Of a stretch of DNA of 64,000 nt, positions 54,582 to 64,000 are shown in pieces. The notes under the pieces were generated by a model, which made no database searches, was not told where the DNA came from, and saw only the letters and a list, made by a program, of their open reading frames with translations. Both the position numbers and the translations under genes were made by a program. How positions within the stretch are numbered: position 1 is the first letter of the stretch; the number at the start of each line of letters is the position of its first letter. Source of the stretch: Stutzerimonas stutzeri KOS6 (GTDB lineage Bacteria; Pseudomonadota; Gammaproteobacteria; Pseudomonadales; Pseudomonadaceae); assembly GCF_000307775.2 (NCBI RefSeq), contig NZ_KK020676.1, positions 1,811,343 to 1,875,342 on the forward strand. Direction: 5' to 3'.

Positions 54582-56357
54582 ATGAAGCACACCGGTCTTC
54601 GCAAGCCCTTCGCCATGACGGCGCTATGCGCCGCGGTGGCGATGTCCAGCCTGCACGCCTGGGCCGTAACCGACCAGGAAATCCTGAACGACGCCAAATC
54701 CACCAACCAGATCGTCACCAATGGTCTGGGTTTGCAGGGCCAGCGCTACAGCCCGCTGGATACGTTGAACACCAATAACATCGATCAGTTGCGACCGGTT
54801 TGGGGCTTCTCTCTGGGCGGTGAAAAGCAGCGCGGTCAGGAAGCGCAGCCGCTGATCAAGGACGGCGTGATGTATATCACCGGTTCCTATTCGCGCGTCT
54901 ATGCACTGGATGCCCGTACCGGCAAGGAGCTGTGGCAGTACGATGCGCGCCTGCCCGACGGCATCATGCCGTGCTGTGACGTGATCAACCGCGGCGTTGC
55001 GCTGTACGGCGACCTGGTGATCTTCGGCACCCTGGACGCCAAGCTGGTTGCCCTGAACAAGGACACCGGCAAGGTGGTCTGGAAAAAGACCGTCGCTGAC
55101 TACAAGGCCGGTTACTCGCTGACTGCCGCACCGTTGGTGGTCAATGGCAAGCTGATCACCGGCGTGTCCGGTGGCGAATTCGGCGTGGTCGGCAAGATCG
55201 AGGCCTACAACGCCAAGAATGGCGAGCTGCTGTGGACCCGTCCGACCGTGGAAGGCCACATGGGTTACGTCTGGAAGGACGGCAAGAAGGTCGAGAGCGG
55301 CATTTCCGGCGGGGAAGCCGGCAAGACCTGGCCGGGCGACCTGTGGAAGACCGGCGGCGCGGCTCCATGGCTGGGCGGCTACTACGATCCGGACACCGAC
55401 TCGCTGCTGTTCGGTACCGGTAACCCGGCACCGTGGAACTCGCACCTGCGCCCTGGCGACAACCTGTACTCGTCCTCGCGTCTGGCGCTGGACCCGAACG
55501 ACGGCTCGATCAAGTGGCACTTCCAGTCCACGCCGCACGACGGCTGGGACTTCGACGGCGTGAACGAGCTGATCTCCTTCGACTACCAGGACGGCGGCAA
55601 GACCATCAAGGCTGCCGGCACCGCCGACCGCAACGGCTTCTTCTACGTGCTCGATCGCACCAACGGCAAGTTCATCCGTGGCTTCCCGTTCGTCGACAAG
55701 ATCACCTGGGCCAAGGGCCTGGACAAGAATGGCCGTCCGGTCTATGACGAAACCCACCGCCCGGGCAATCCTGCCGATGCGGACAAGGGCAAGTCGGTGT
55801 TCGTCGCACCGTCCTTCCTTGGCGGCAAGAACTGGATGCCCATGGCCTACAGCCAGGACACCGGCCTGTTCTACGTGCCGTCCAACGAGTGGGGCATGGA
55901 CATCTGGAACGAAGGTGTAGCCTACAAGAAGGGCGCCGCCTACCTGGGTGCCGGCTTCACCATCAAGCCGCTCAACGAAGACTTCATCGGTGTGCTGCGC
56001 GCCATCGATCCGAAGACCGGCAAGGAAGTGTGGCGCTACAACAACTACGCTCCGCTGTGGGGCGGCGTGCTGGCGACCAAGGGCAACCTGGTGTTCACCG
56101 GCAACCCCGAGGGCTATCTGATGGCCTTCGACGCCAAGACCGGCAAGAAGGTCTACGAGTTCAACACCGGCTCGGGCGTCATCGGTTCTCCGGTCACCTG
56201 GGAAATGGACGGCGAGCAGTACGTCTCCGTCCTGTCCGGCTGGGGCGGTGCGGTACCGCTGTGGGGTGGCGAAGTGGCCAAGCGTGTGAAGGAGTTCAAC
56301 CAGGGCGGCATGCTCTGGACCTTCAAGCTGCCGAAGGAGCTGGTCGCCAAGCGCTGA
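54582..56357 (+). CDS. pedH: PQQ-dependent alcohol dehydrogenase, lanthanide type (PedH)
   Basis: A 591-aa periplasmic quinoprotein homologous to ExaA/PedE, with a signal peptide to about residue 28. It has the vicinal disulfide C131-C132 (CCDVINRG), metal-binding Asn in GTGNPAPWN and catalytic D323. Two residues later it carries D325 (HDGWDFDG). This extra Asp coordinates lanthanides in XoxF methanol dehydrogenases and PedH and is missing from calcium enzymes. The enzyme is therefore predicted to need a rare-earth ion. AGAGGT lies 9 nt before the ATG. It has its own promoter region and a double terminator. Confidence 0.93.
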   Translation: MKHTGLRKPFAMTALCAAVAMSSLHAWAVTDQEILNDAKSTNQIVTNGLGLQGQRYSPLDTLNTNNIDQLRPVWGFSLGGEKQRGQEAQPLIKDGVMYITGSYSRVYALDARTGKELWQYDARLPDGIMPCCDVINRGVALYGDLVIFGTLDAKLVALNKDTGKVVWKKTVADYKAGYSLTAAPLVVNGKLITGVSGGEFGVVGKIEAYNAKNGELLWTRPTVEGHMGYVWKDGKKVESGISGGEAGKTWPGDLWKTGGAAPWLGGYYDPDTDSLLFGTGNPAPWNSHLRPGDNLYSSSRLALDPNDGSIKWHFQSTPHDGWDFDGVNELISFDYQDGGKTIKAAGTADRNGFFYVLDRTNGKFIRGFPFVDKITWAKGLDKNGRPVYDETHRPGNPADADKGKSVFVAPSFLGGKNWMPMAYSQDTGLFYVPSNEWGMDIWNEGVAYKKGAAYLGAGFTIKPLNEDFIGVLRAIDPKTGKEVWRYNNYAPLWGGVLATKGNLVFTGNPEGYLMAFDAKTGKKVYEFNTGSGVIGSPVTWEMDGEQYVSVLSGWGGAVPLWGGEVAKRVKEFNQGGMLWTFKLPKELVAKR

Positions 56358-56370
56358 TCCCAAGCAGTGT

Positions 56371-56400
56371 GCACAAGCCCGACGGTTGTCGGGCTTGTGC
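56371..56400 (+). terminator. First hairpin after pedH
   Basis: Perfect 13-bp stem GCACAAGCCCGAC / GTCGGGCTTGTGC with a GGTT loop, without a T-run. It lies 13 nt after the pedH stop codon and just before a canonical terminator. Confidence 0.7.
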
Positions 56401-56408
56401 AAGCAGAG

Positions 56409-56434
56409 CCCCGGTCGCGATGGCCGGGGTTTTT
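56409..56434 (+). terminator. Rho-independent terminator of pedH
   Basis: Stem CCCCGG / CCGGGG followed by TTTTT. It gives pedH a second stop signal and insulates fabI. Confidence 0.85.
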
Positions 56435-56500
56435 GCGTTCTGGGTAATCAGTCAGGGCCGGGCGTGCGCATGCACGGCGGGCTCGTTGACCTGCTCAGCG

Positions 56501-56536
56501 CAACAGATGCTCGGGCAGCAGATGCTCGGGCAACAG
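56501..56536. repeat. Short tandem repeat, 15-bp unit, 2.4 copies
   Basis: CAACAGATGCTCGGG is followed directly by CAGCAGATGCTCGGG and then CAACAG. It lies in the intergenic space between pedH and fabI and has no coding context. Confidence 0.8.
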
Positions 56537-56545
56537 AAACACGAA

Positions 56546-56563
56546 CCCCGCCATCAGGCGGGG
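56546..56563 (-). terminator. Terminator hairpin after fabI
   Basis: Stem CCCCGCC / GGCGGGG with ATCA loop, followed on the minus strand by TTCGTGTTTCTG. It lies 38 nt beyond the fabI stop and would end the yejAABEF-fabI transcript. Confidence 0.7.
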
Positions 56564-56601
56564 TCCGTTGCGTTCCGAAAGCGAATCCGGGAAAGCCGCG
56601 A

Positions 56602-57396
56602 TCAGTCTTCCAGCGAGCCCATCGCGGTGGTGTTGAAGCCACCGTCGACGTAGAGGATTTCACCGCTGATGCCGGAAGCCAGGTCCGAGCAGAGGAATGC
56701 GCCGGCATTGCCCACTTCGTCGATGGTGACGTTGCGGCGCAGGGGGGTCTGCTTCTCGTTGGCGGCGAGCATCTTGCGGAAGCTGGCGATGCCGGAAGCG
56801 GCCAGGGTGCGGATCGGGCCGGCGGAGATGCAGTTCACGCGGGTGCCTTCCGGGCCGAGGCTGCCGGCCAGGTAGCGAACGCCTGCTTCCAGGCTGGCCT
56901 TGGCCATGCCCATCACGTTGTAGTTCGGCATGGTGCGCTCGGCACCCAGGTAGGAGAGGGTCAGCAGGCTGCCGTTGCGGCCCTTCATCATCTCGCGGCC
57001 GGCCTTGGCCAGGGCCACGAAGCTGTAGGCGCTGATGTCGTGGGCGATCTTGAAACCTTCACGGGTGGTCACTTCGGTGAAGTCGCCGTTGAGCTGGTCG
57101 CCCGGCGCGAAGCCGACCGAGTGCACGATGCAATCCAGGCCGTCCCACTTCTTGGCCAGCTCTTCGAATACGCGGGCGATGTCCTCGTCGTGGGCGACGT
57201 CGCAGGGGAAGCACAGCTCGGGGCTCGAACCCCAGCCGGCGGCGAATTCCTCGACGCGGCCCTTGAGCTTGTCGTTCTGGTAGGTGAAAGCCAGCTCCGC
57301 ACCTTCGCGATGCATGGCGGCGGCGATGCCCGAGGCAATCGACAGTTTGCTGGCAACGCCGACGATCAGTACGCGCTTACCGGTGAGAAAACCCAT
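56602..57396 (-). CDS. fabI: NADH-dependent enoyl-ACP reductase FabI
   Basis: FabI carries out the last reduction of each fatty-acid elongation cycle and is the target of triclosan. The 264-aa protein has the divergent SDR nucleotide motif [13 protein letters not shown] and the catalytic Y149/Y159 with K166 ([10 protein letters not shown]). The ATG at 57396 has GAGGGA 8 nt upstream and lies inside the last 20 nt of yejF, in another frame. Expression may therefore be coupled to the peptide transporter operon. The same neighbourhood (PA1806 next to an oligopeptide ABC system) is known in P. aeruginosa. Confidence 0.95.
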   Translation of the reverse strand: MGFLTGKRVLIVGVASKLSIASGIAAAMHREGAELAFTYQNDKLKGRVEEFAAGWGSSPELCFPCDVAHDEDIARVFEELAKKWDGLDCIVHSVGFAPGDQLNGDFTEVTTREGFKIAHDISAYSFVALAKAGREMMKGRNGSLLTLSYLGAERTMPNYNVMGMAKASLEAGVRYLAGSLGPEGTRVNCISAGPIRTLAASGIASFRKMLAANEKQTPLRRNVTIDEVGNAGAFLCSDLASGISGEILYVDGGFNTTAMGSLED

Positions 57397-59038
57397 GTGC
57401 TTGTCCCTCTTCTGGTTGTTCGGCAGCGCGGGGCGCCATGAAGGCGGATTCCAGCAGCTGCTGTGTATACGGATGTTGCGGCGCCGCAAAGATTTCAGCG
57501 GCCGCACCCTGTTCCACCACCTGGCCCTGCTTGACCACCATCATCTGGTGGCTGAGCGCCCTGACCACCGCCAGGTCATGGCTGATGAACAAGTAGGTCA
57601 GGTTGTACTTGGCCTGCAACGAACGCAGAAGCTCCACCACCTGGCGCTGAACCGTGCGATCGAGTGCCGAGGTCGGCTCGTCGAGCAGTATCAGCGCCGG
57701 CTTCAACACCAGAGCCCGGGCAATGGCAATGCGTTGCCGTTGTCCGCCGGAAAACTCATGGGGGTAGCGATGCCGGGTTTCCGGATCGAGGCCAACCTCC
57801 ACGAGCGCGTCAATGATTGCCTGTTCCTGCTCCTGCGCATTGCCCATCCGGTGGATGCGCAGTCCCTCTCCGATGATCTGTCCGACCGACATGCGCGGGC
57901 TCAGGCTACCGAACGGATCCTGGAAGACCACCTGCATCTGCCGGCGCAACGGCCGTACCTGGCGCTGCGACATGCCTTGCAGTTGTTCGCCCTGGAAGCG
58001 GATATTCCCGCGACTGCCCAGCAGGCGCAGGATAGCCAGTCCCAGGGTGGACTTGCCGGAGCCGCTTTCGCCGACGATACCCAGCGTCTGCCCCTTGGGC
58101 AGGCTGAAGTTCACGCCGTCGACCGCCTTGATGTGGTCGACGGTGCGCCGCAACAGGCCCTTCCTGATCGGGAACCATACGCGCAGGTCGTCCACTTCCA
58201 GCAGTGGTGCCGCTTCTTCCACTGCGACGGGACCGCCACTGGGCTCGGCCGCGAGCAGTTCCTGGGTATACGGATGCTGAGGCGCGCGGAACAGATCTTC
58301 ACACAACGCCTGTTCGACGACGCGACCGCGCTGCATGACACATACGCGATGGGCAATGCGCCGAACCAGGTTCAGATCGTGGCTGATCAGTAGCAGCGCC
58401 ATGCCCAGGCGGGCCTGCAACTCCTTCAGCAGTTCGAGGATTTTCAGCTGCACGGTGACGTCCAGCGCAGTGGTTGGCTCGTCGGCGATCAGCAGTTCAG
58501 GCTCGTTGGCCAGCGCCATGGCGATGACCACCCGTTGCCGCTGGCCGCCCGACAGCTCGTGCGGGTAGGCGCGGATGCGTTTGCGCGGCTCCGGGATACC
58601 GACCAGTTCGAGCAACTCCAGGGTGCGGGCAGTTGCGGCCTTGCCGCGCAGGCCCTTGTGGATCTCCAGCACCTCGTTGATCTGCTTGCCCACCGTATGC
58701 AGCGGGTTGAGCGAGGTCATTGGCTCCTGGAAGACCATGGCGATGCGATTGCCACGGATTTTGCGCATGGCCTTTTCGTCGGCCTTGAGCAGGTCCTGGC
58801 CGTGGAACGTGATCTGCCCTTGGGGATGGCGAGCGAGCGGGTAGGGCAGCAGGCGCAGGATGGAATGCGCGGTGACCGACTTGCCCGAGCCGCTTTCACC
58901 GACCAGCGCCAGGGTTTCGCCCTTGCGGATATCGAAGGTCACGCCTTCGACGACACGCTGGACCTGCTCGCCGGTGACGAACTCGACGGCCAGGTCGCGG
59001 ACCTCGACCAGATTCTCGCTAATCGGATTCTCGGCCAT
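57377..59038 (-). CDS. yejF: Oligopeptide ABC transporter ATP-binding protein YejF (two ABC domains)
   Basis: A 553-aa fusion of two ABC ATPases of the Opp/Dpp type. The first has Walker A GESGSGKS and the LSGGQRQR signature. The second has GESGSGKS and FSGGQRQR, each with Walker B and the switch His in ISHDL. Yej imports peptides (in E. coli, microcin C). The ATG at 59038 has AAGGA upstream and lies 1 nt from the yejE stop. The C-terminus overlaps fabI. Confidence 0.93.
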   Translation of the reverse strand: MAENPISENLVEVRDLAVEFVTGEQVQRVVEGVTFDIRKGETLALVGESGSGKSVTAHSILRLLPYPLARHPQGQITFHGQDLLKADEKAMRKIRGNRIAMVFQEPMTSLNPLHTVGKQINEVLEIHKGLRGKAATARTLELLELVGIPEPRKRIRAYPHELSGGQRQRVVIAMALANEPELLIADEPTTALDVTVQLKILELLKELQARLGMALLLISHDLNLVRRIAHRVCVMQRGRVVEQALCEDLFRAPQHPYTQELLAAEPSGGPVAVEEAAPLLEVDDLRVWFPIRKGLLRRTVDHIKAVDGVNFSLPKGQTLGIVGESGSGKSTLGLAILRLLGSRGNIRFQGEQLQGMSQRQVRPLRRQMQVVFQDPFGSLSPRMSVGQIIGEGLRIHRMGNAQEQEQAIIDALVEVGLDPETRHRYPHEFSGGQRQRIAIARALVLKPALILLDEPTSALDRTVQRQVVELLRSLQAKYNLTYLFISHDLAVVRALSHQMMVVKQGQVVEQGAAAEIFAAPQHPYTQQLLESAFMAPRAAEQPEEGQAHGFSHR

Positions 59039-59039
59039 C

Positions 59040-60059
59040 TTATTTCCTTGGGTCGAAGGCATCGCGCGCCGCCTCCCCGATGAACACCAGCAGAGTCAGC
59101 ATGACCGCCAGCACCATGAAGGCACTGATACCCAGCCAGGGCGCCTGCAGGTTGGCCTTGCCCTGGGCGACCAGTTCACCCAGCGACGGCGAACCGGCTG
59201 GCAGGCCGAAACCGAGAAAGTCCAGGGCGGTGAGGGTGCCGATGGCGCCGGTGAGAATGAACGGCATGAAGGTCATGGTGGAAACCATGGCGTTGGGCAG
59301 GATATGGCGGAACATGATCGCGCCGTTCTGCATGCCCAGTGCGCGCGCGGCGCGCACGTATTCAAGGTTGCGGCCGCGGAGAAACTCGGCGCGGACCACG
59401 TCCACCAGGCTCATCCAGGAGAACAGCAGCATGATGCCGAGCAGCCACCAGAAGTTCGGCTGCACGAAGCTGGCGAGGATGATCAGCAGGTAGAGCACCG
59501 GCAGACCGGACCAGATCTCCAGCAGGCGTTGCCCGACCAGATCGACCCAGCCGCCGTAGAAGCCCTGCAGCGCTCCGGCGATCACGCCGATGACCGAGCT
59601 GATCAGGGTCAGAGTCAGGGCGAACAGCACCGAGATGCGGAAGCCGTAGATCACCCGCGCCAGCACGTCGCGGCCCTGGTCGTCGGTGCCCAGCCAGTTA
59701 TCCAGCGACGGCGGCGCGGGTGCGGGCACCTGCAGTTCGTAGTTGATGCTCGAATAGTTGAAGGGAATGACCGGCCAGATCATCCAGCCATCCTTCTCGG
59801 CGATCAGTTCCTGGATGTAAGGGCTCTTGTAGTTGGCCTGTAGCGGGAATTCGCCGCCGAACGCCGTTTCCGGATAGCGTTTGAATACCGGGAAGAACCA
59901 TTCGCCGTCGTAGCGCACCACGATCGGCTTGTCGTTGGCGATGATCTCCGCGCCGAGGCTCAGCACGAACAGGGCGAGGAAGATCCACAGCGACCACCAG
60001 CCACGCTTGTGCGCCTTGAACAGCGCCAATCGGCGCTGGTTGAGGGGGGACAACTGCAT
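59040..60059 (-). CDS. yejE: Oligopeptide ABC transporter permease YejE
   Basis: A 339-aa inner-membrane permease of the DppC type, with an N-terminal membrane segment (LWIFLALFVLSLGAEII), a periplasmic insertion and five C-terminal segments. The EAA loop is seen as EYVRAARALGMQNGAIMFRHILPN. It lies 1 nt after yejB and 1 nt before yejF, in a strictly packed operon. Confidence 0.93.
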   Translation of the reverse strand: MQLSPLNQRRLALFKAHKRGWWSLWIFLALFVLSLGAEIIANDKPIVVRYDGEWFFPVFKRYPETAFGGEFPLQANYKSPYIQELIAEKDGWMIWPVIPFNYSSINYELQVPAPAPPSLDNWLGTDDQGRDVLARVIYGFRISVLFALTLTLISSVIGVIAGALQGFYGGWVDLVGQRLLEIWSGLPVLYLLIILASFVQPNFWWLLGIMLLFSWMSLVDVVRAEFLRGRNLEYVRAARALGMQNGAIMFRHILPNAMVSTMTFMPFILTGAIGTLTALDFLGFGLPAGSPSLGELVAQGKANLQAPWLGISAFMVLAVMLTLLVFIGEAARDAFDPRK

Positions 60060-60060
60060 C

Positions 60061-61134
60061 TCAGGCCTCCCTGCTTTCGAAATCGATGCGCGGATCGACC
60101 AGGGTGTAGGTCAGGTCGCCGATCAGCTTCACCACCAGGCCGAGCAGGGTGAAGAGGAAGAGGGTGCCGAACACCACCGGATAGTCGCGGTTGATCGCCG
60201 CCTCGAAGCTGAGCAGACCGAGTCCGTCGAGGGAGAAGATCACCTCGATCAGCAGCGAGCCGGTGAAGAACATGCCGATGAAGGCGGCCGGAAAGCCGGC
60301 GATGATGATCAGCATGGCATTGCGGAACACATGGCCGTAAAGCACCCGATTCTTGCTCAGGCCCTTGGCCCGGGCCGTGATCACGTACTGCTTGTTGATC
60401 TCGTCGAGGAAGCTGTTCTTGGTCAGCAGCGTCAGCGTCGCGAAGTTGCCGATCACCAGTGCGGTGACTGGCAGGGCCAGGTGCCAGAAATAGTCGATGA
60501 TCTTGCCGCCCAGGGTCAGGTCGTCGAAGTTGGCCGAGGTCAGCCCGCGCAGCGGAAACCAGTTCCAGTAGCTGCCGCCGGCGAACAGCACGATCAGCAG
60601 GATGGCGAAGAGGAATGCCGGAATGGCGTAGCCGACGATGATTGCCGAGCTGGTCCAGACGTCGAACTTGCTGCCGTGGCGGGTGGCCTTGGCGATGCCC
60701 AGCGGAATCGAGGCCAGGTACATGATCAGCGTGCTCCACAGGCCGAGCGAGATCGATACGGGCATCTTCTCGATGATCAGGTCGGTCACCTTGGCGTCAC
60801 GGAAGAAGCTTTCGCCGAAGTCCAGTCGCAGGTAATTGCTGAGCATGATCCAGAAACGCTCGGCGGGCGGCTTGTCGAAGCCGTACAGGCGCTCGATCTC
60901 GGCGACCAGTTCGGGGTCCAGGCCTTGTGCGCCGCGGTAGCTGGTGCCGCCCACCGCGACCTCCGATCCGCCTCCGGCGATGCGGCTGGTCGCGCCCTCG
61001 AAGCCCTCGAGCTTGGCGATCGCCTGCTCCACCGGGCCGCCAGGCGCGGCCTGGATGATGATGAAGTTGATCAGCAGGATGCCGAACAGCGTGGGGATGA
61101 TCAGCAGCAGTCGGCGAACGATGTAGGCCAGCAT
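60061..61134 (-). CDS. yejB: Oligopeptide ABC transporter permease YejB
   Basis: A 357-aa DppB-type permease with the typical start [21 protein letters not shown], six membrane segments and the EAA-like loop [24 protein letters not shown]. The ATG at 61134 has GGAG 8 nt upstream and lies 2 nt after the yejA stop. An in-frame reading further upstream would run through yejA and is rejected. Confidence 0.93.
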   Translation of the reverse strand: MLAYIVRRLLLIIPTLFGILLINFIIIQAAPGGPVEQAIAKLEGFEGATSRIAGGGSEVAVGGTSYRGAQGLDPELVAEIERLYGFDKPPAERFWIMLSNYLRLDFGESFFRDAKVTDLIIEKMPVSISLGLWSTLIMYLASIPLGIAKATRHGSKFDVWTSSAIIVGYAIPAFLFAILLIVLFAGGSYWNWFPLRGLTSANFDDLTLGGKIIDYFWHLALPVTALVIGNFATLTLLTKNSFLDEINKQYVITARAKGLSKNRVLYGHVFRNAMLIIIAGFPAAFIGMFFTGSLLIEVIFSLDGLGLLSFEAAINRDYPVVFGTLFLFTLLGLVVKLIGDLTYTLVDPRIDFESREA

Positions 61135-61136
61135 GC

Positions 61137-63005
61137 TTAGCGCTCCGCCCCGGCGGTACCGGCCTGTTCGGCTTCGTTCGCCTCGGCCGGCGCGGCTGCG
61201 GGAACCGGCGCGTCGGGCTTGTGCCACCAGGTCATCAGGCCGATGTCCTGCTGCGGCGTGACCTGCGGATGCGCCAGGTGATTCCAGTAGGCCACTCGCC
61301 AGGTCTTGATATGCCAGTTCGGCACCACGTAATGGCCCCAGAGCAGCACCCGGTCGAGGGCGCGGGTGTGGGTGACCAGTTCCTTGCGCGAGTCCGCGCC
61401 GATCAGGCCTTCAACCAGGGCGTCGATCGCCGGGTCCTTGAGGCCGATGAAATTGCGGCTGCCGGGATTGTCGGCGCTCGCCGAATGCCAGTATTCGCGC
61501 TGCTCGTTACCCGGCGAGTTGGACTGGCCGAAACCGCTGACGATCATGTCGTAGTCGCGCGAGCGGAGCCGGTTGATGTACTGCGAGACGTCTACCCGGC
61601 GGATCTCCAGTTCGATGCCCAGGTCGGCCAGGTTGCGCTTGTACGGCAGCAGGACGCGTTCGAACTCGGCCTGCACCAGGAGAAACTCCAGCTTCACCGG
61701 TTTGCCCTGAGCATCCACCATCCGATCGTTCTCGACCTTCCAGCCCGCTTCGGTCAGCAGACGATACGCCTGGCGCTGCTGCTTGCGGATCACGCCGTCA
61801 CCTTCGGTATGCGGCAGGTCGAACGGCTTGTCGAATACTTCGTCCGGAATCTTGCCGCGCAGCGGTTCGAGTACCTTGAGCTCGTCCTTGTCCGGCAGCC
61901 CTGAAGAAGCCAACTCGGAGTTGTCGAAGTAGCTGCGGGTGCGGGTGTAGGCGCCGTTGAACAGCTGGCGATTGGTCCATTCGTAGTCGAACAGCAGTCC
62001 GAGCGCCTCGCGGACACGGCGGTCCTGCAGTTGTGGACGGCGGATGTTGAAGATGAACCCCTGCATTCCGGTCGGGTTGTGGTTGCGAATCTCGTCCTTG
62101 ACGATGCGCCCGTCCCGCACTGCGGCGATGTCGTAGGCGGTGGCCCAGTTCTTCGCACTGGTTTCGAACCAATAGTCGAAATGACCGGCCTTGAACGCCT
62201 GCAGCGCCACGGTGTTGTCCCGGTAGTAGTCGAAGTTCACCTGGTCGAAATTGTAGAAGCCGCGATTCACCGGCAGGTCCTTGCCCCAGTAATCCTCGAC
62301 GCGGGCATAGCGAATCGAACGCCCCGCCTGGACCTTCTCGACCCGATAGGGGCCGCTCCCAAGGGGCGGCTCCAGGCTACCCGAAGTGAAATCGCGGCCT
62401 TCCCACCAATGCTTGGGCAGTACCGGCAGTTGCCCGAGGATCATCGGCAGTTCGCGGTTGCCGGCGTGCTTGAAGTCGAAGCGCACCCGTCGTGGGCTTT
62501 CGGCGACCACTTTCTCCACGTCGGCATAGTAGCCGCGATAATGTGGCGCACCCTGGCTCATCAGGGTTTCGAAGGTGAATACAACGTCCTCGGCCTTCAC
62601 CGGCTCGCCGTCGTGGAAGCGAGCCTCAGGTCGCAGATGGAAGCGTACCCAGCTGTTGTTCGGGCCCTTTTCGATCTTTTCCGCGAGCAGGCCATAGACG
62701 GTGAAGGGCTCGTCCAGGCTGTTGCTGGTGAGGGTGTCGTAGATCAGGCCGATGTCGTCGGCGGCAACGCCCTTGTTGATGAACGGGTTGAGCGAGTCGA
62801 AGCTGCCGAAACCGGCCTGGCGCAACGTGCCGCCTTTGGGCGCGTCCGGGTTGGCGTAGTCGAAATGCTGGAAATTGGCCGGGTACTTGGGCTTCTCGTC
62901 ATACAGCGTCAGGGCATGGCGAGGGCCGGCTTGGGCGATACCTGCCAGGCAGAGCAGCCCCAGCAGCCCGGCTCGAAGCAGCGAATGGCGCGCGCGATCG
63001 TTCAT
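61137..63005 (-). CDS. yejA: Peptide ABC transporter substrate-binding protein YejA (copy 1)
   Basis: A 622-aa family 5 extracellular solute-binding protein with a signal peptide ([13 protein letters not shown]). The fold shows the usual landmarks: [25 protein letters not shown] at the start, [17 protein letters not shown] and a C-terminal TWWHKP. An Ala/Glu-rich tail of about 25 residues ends it. The start is fixed by a 4-nt overlap (ATGA) with the second yejA gene, with GGAG 8 nt upstream. Confidence 0.92.
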   Translation of the reverse strand: MNDRARHSLLRAGLLGLLCLAGIAQAGPRHALTLYDEKPKYPANFQHFDYANPDAPKGGTLRQAGFGSFDSLNPFINKGVAADDIGLIYDTLTSNSLDEPFTVYGLLAEKIEKGPNNSWVRFHLRPEARFHDGEPVKAEDVVFTFETLMSQGAPHYRGYYADVEKVVAESPRRVRFDFKHAGNRELPMILGQLPVLPKHWWEGRDFTSGSLEPPLGSGPYRVEKVQAGRSIRYARVEDYWGKDLPVNRGFYNFDQVNFDYYRDNTVALQAFKAGHFDYWFETSAKNWATAYDIAAVRDGRIVKDEIRNHNPTGMQGFIFNIRRPQLQDRRVREALGLLFDYEWTNRQLFNGAYTRTRSYFDNSELASSGLPDKDELKVLEPLRGKIPDEVFDKPFDLPHTEGDGVIRKQQRQAYRLLTEAGWKVENDRMVDAQGKPVKLEFLLVQAEFERVLLPYKRNLADLGIELEIRRVDVSQYINRLRSRDYDMIVSGFGQSNSPGNEQREYWHSASADNPGSRNFIGLKDPAIDALVEGLIGADSRKELVTHTRALDRVLLWGHYVVPNWHIKTWRVAYWNHLAHPQVTPQQDIGLMTWWHKPDAPVPAAAPAEANEAEQAGTAGAER

Positions 63006-64000
63006 TTGGTCTTCTCCAGGCTCTTCAGCCACCAGGCGCGCAAGCCCAGCGTATAGGGCGGCGTGGTGACATGGGCGAACCGATTGCGGTACGCCAGGCG
63101 GTGGTTACTGATGAACCAGTTTGGAATGGTGTAGTGGTTCCAGAGCAGCACCCGGTCGATGGCGCGGGCTGCTGCGACCTGCTCGTCGCGGGTTTGCGCG
63201 GCGAGCAGCTTGTCGATCAGGTCGTCGACGATCGGGTTGGCAATGCCGGCGTAATTGCGCCCGCCCTTGACATTGGCCTGGCTGGAATGGAAGTACAGGT
63301 ATTGCTCGATCCCCGGGCTTAGGCTCTGCGCCAGGGTCATCAGGATCATGTCGTAGTCGTAATGATCGAGGCGCTGCTTGTATTGCGCGCTGTCAACGGT
63401 GCGCAGGGTGGCCTGAATGCCGATGCGGGCCAGGTTTTCGACGTAAGGCTGGAGGATGCGTTCCAGCCGCGGATTGACCAGCAGGATCTCGAAGCGCAGC
63501 GCTTGCCCGGAGCTGTTGAGCAGGCCCGCATCCGAGGCTTTCCAGCCGGCTTCGGCGAGCAGACCCAGTGCATGGCGCAGCGTCTCGCGCGGAATGCCGC
63601 GACCGTCGGTTTTCGGGAGCTGGAACGGCTCGCTGAACAGCCTGGCCGGAAGCTGCTTGCGATAGGGCGAAAGCAGCAGCCACTCGCCGCCTTCCGGCTT
63701 GCCGGTCGCGGTGAAATCGCTGTTGGGGTAGTAGCTTTCGCTGCGGCGGTAGGCGCCATAGAACAGCGCACGGTTGGTCCATTCGAAGTCGAACATCAGG
63801 CCGAGCGCTTCGCGGACGCGCTTGTCGGCAAAGGCCGAGCGGCGGCCGTTCATGAACAAGGCCTGGGTCTGGGTCGGAATCTGATGGGGAATCTCGGCAC
63901 GGATGATGTCGCCACGCATCACGGCGGGAAACTGATAGCCGTTGGCCCAGTTCTTCGCCTGGTGCTCGATGAAGAAGTCGAATTCGCCGACCTTGAAGGC
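63002..64000 (-). CDS. Peptide ABC transporter substrate-binding protein YejA (copy 2, partial)
   Basis: A second YejA-type binding protein, open at the right edge. The 332 codons visible cover the C-terminal half ([28 protein letters not shown], the terminal LGLRAWWLKS). It aligns along its length with copy 1 (for example [24 protein letters not shown] against FDFEWTNRALFYGAYRRSESYYPN) but is clearly diverged, so it is an old paralogue rather than a recent duplication. The true start lies outside the window. Confidence 0.9.
   Translation of the reverse strand, partial: AFKVGEFDFFIEHQAKNWANGYQFPAVMRGDIIRAEIPHQIPTQTQALFMNGRRSAFADKRVREALGLMFDFEWTNRALFYGAYRRSESYYPNSDFTATGKPEGGEWLLLSPYRKQLPARLFSEPFQLPKTDGRGIPRETLRHALGLLAEAGWKASDAGLLNSSGQALRFEILLVNPRLERILQPYVENLARIGIQATLRTVDSAQYKQRLDHYDYDMILMTLAQSLSPGIEQYLYFHSSQANVKGGRNYAGIANPIVDDLIDKLLAAQTRDEQVAAARAIDRVLLWNHYTIPNWFISNHRLAYRNRFAHVTTPPYTLGLRAWWLKSLEKTK

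Noticed and set aside
54624..56402. Minus-strand open frame of 592 codons opposite pedH
   Set aside because: Shadow of the pedH coding sequence. It also crosses the pedH terminator hairpin.

Overview
The window looks like chromosomal DNA of a Pseudomonas-group gammaproteobacterium, most likely a Stutzerimonas (P. stutzeri)-type species. Three observations point that way. The order aceA - roxA operon - purB - hflD - mnmA - nudix - idh - icd - cspD - clpS - clpA - infA - ate - aat - trxB - ftsK - lolA - rarA - crcB - serS - cysG matches the block I remember from Pseudomonas aeruginosa. The yejA-yejA-yejB-yejE-yejF-fabI block is likewise Pseudomonas-like. The DNA is GC-rich, with strong GC-hairpin terminators. 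The species call is an inference, because no rRNA is present.

Layout. 1-3.1 kb: queD (queuosine), a YuiF/Na+:H+-antiporter-type carrier and an AI-2E-family permease. 3.1-7.3 kb: a Tat-exported PhoX phosphatase with a candidate Pho box, and isocitrate lyase aceA with a long upstream region. 7.3-10.4 kb: a four-gene operon (RoxA oxygenase, GNAT, PLD-like DUF7931 protein, secretin-like periplasmic protein). 10.4-16.5 kb: purB, hflD-mnmA, a Nudix hydrolase and monomeric NADP isocitrate dehydrogenase. 16.9-21.7 kb: the second (dimeric) isocitrate dehydrogenase, cspD, clpS-clpA and infA. 21.7-32.1 kb: the N-end-rule transferases ate and aat, then trxB, ftsK-lolA-rarA-crcB, serS and cysG. aceA, idh and icd together form an isocitrate branch-point neighbourhood.

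32.1-56.4 kb is the accessory heart of the window. It is a PQQ-dependent (quinoprotein) alcohol-oxidation cluster of the exa/ped type. It contains an AgmR/ErbR-type regulator, a CXXCW rhodanese-like protein, a PedC-type ABC permease with ATPase and beta-propeller, a Sel1 protein and a substrate-binding protein. It also holds a cupredoxin-like protein, a MoxY/PedS2-like kinase with its response regulator, a TonB-dependent receptor, and two PQQ alcohol dehydrogenases. A cytochrome c550, a binding protein, a SoxYZ-like carrier, a zinc metallohydrolase and a second ABC binding protein complete it. The two dehydrogenases differ at the residue that decides the metal. The one at 47.7-49.6 kb has Asp-Phe-Ser (calcium type, ExaA/PedE). 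The one at 54.6-56.4 kb has Asp-Phe-Asp (lanthanide type, PedH/XoxF-like). The locus therefore encodes a calcium/lanthanide switch.

The most interesting new signal is regulatory. A 15-bp dyad, CGGGAA-N3-TTCCCG, occurs as tandem pairs exactly 22 bp apart in front of both the TonB receptor and exaA. In both cases the proximal copy ends 23 bp before a candidate -10 hexamer. The same dyad occurs once, only 31 bp before the pedH start codon. This arrangement would suit one response regulator that activates the receptor and exaA while repressing pedH. It makes the TonB receptor a candidate for lanthanide uptake. A second motif, TACC(A/G)AGG(G/T)A, occurs four times at promoters of the same cluster.

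56.6-64 kb: fabI sits at the end of a yejAABEF-type peptide ABC-transporter operon, and the outermost yejA runs off the window. No rRNA, tRNA, CRISPR array, insertion sequence or prophage was recognised. PQQ biosynthesis genes and an aldehyde dehydrogenase are not in the window.
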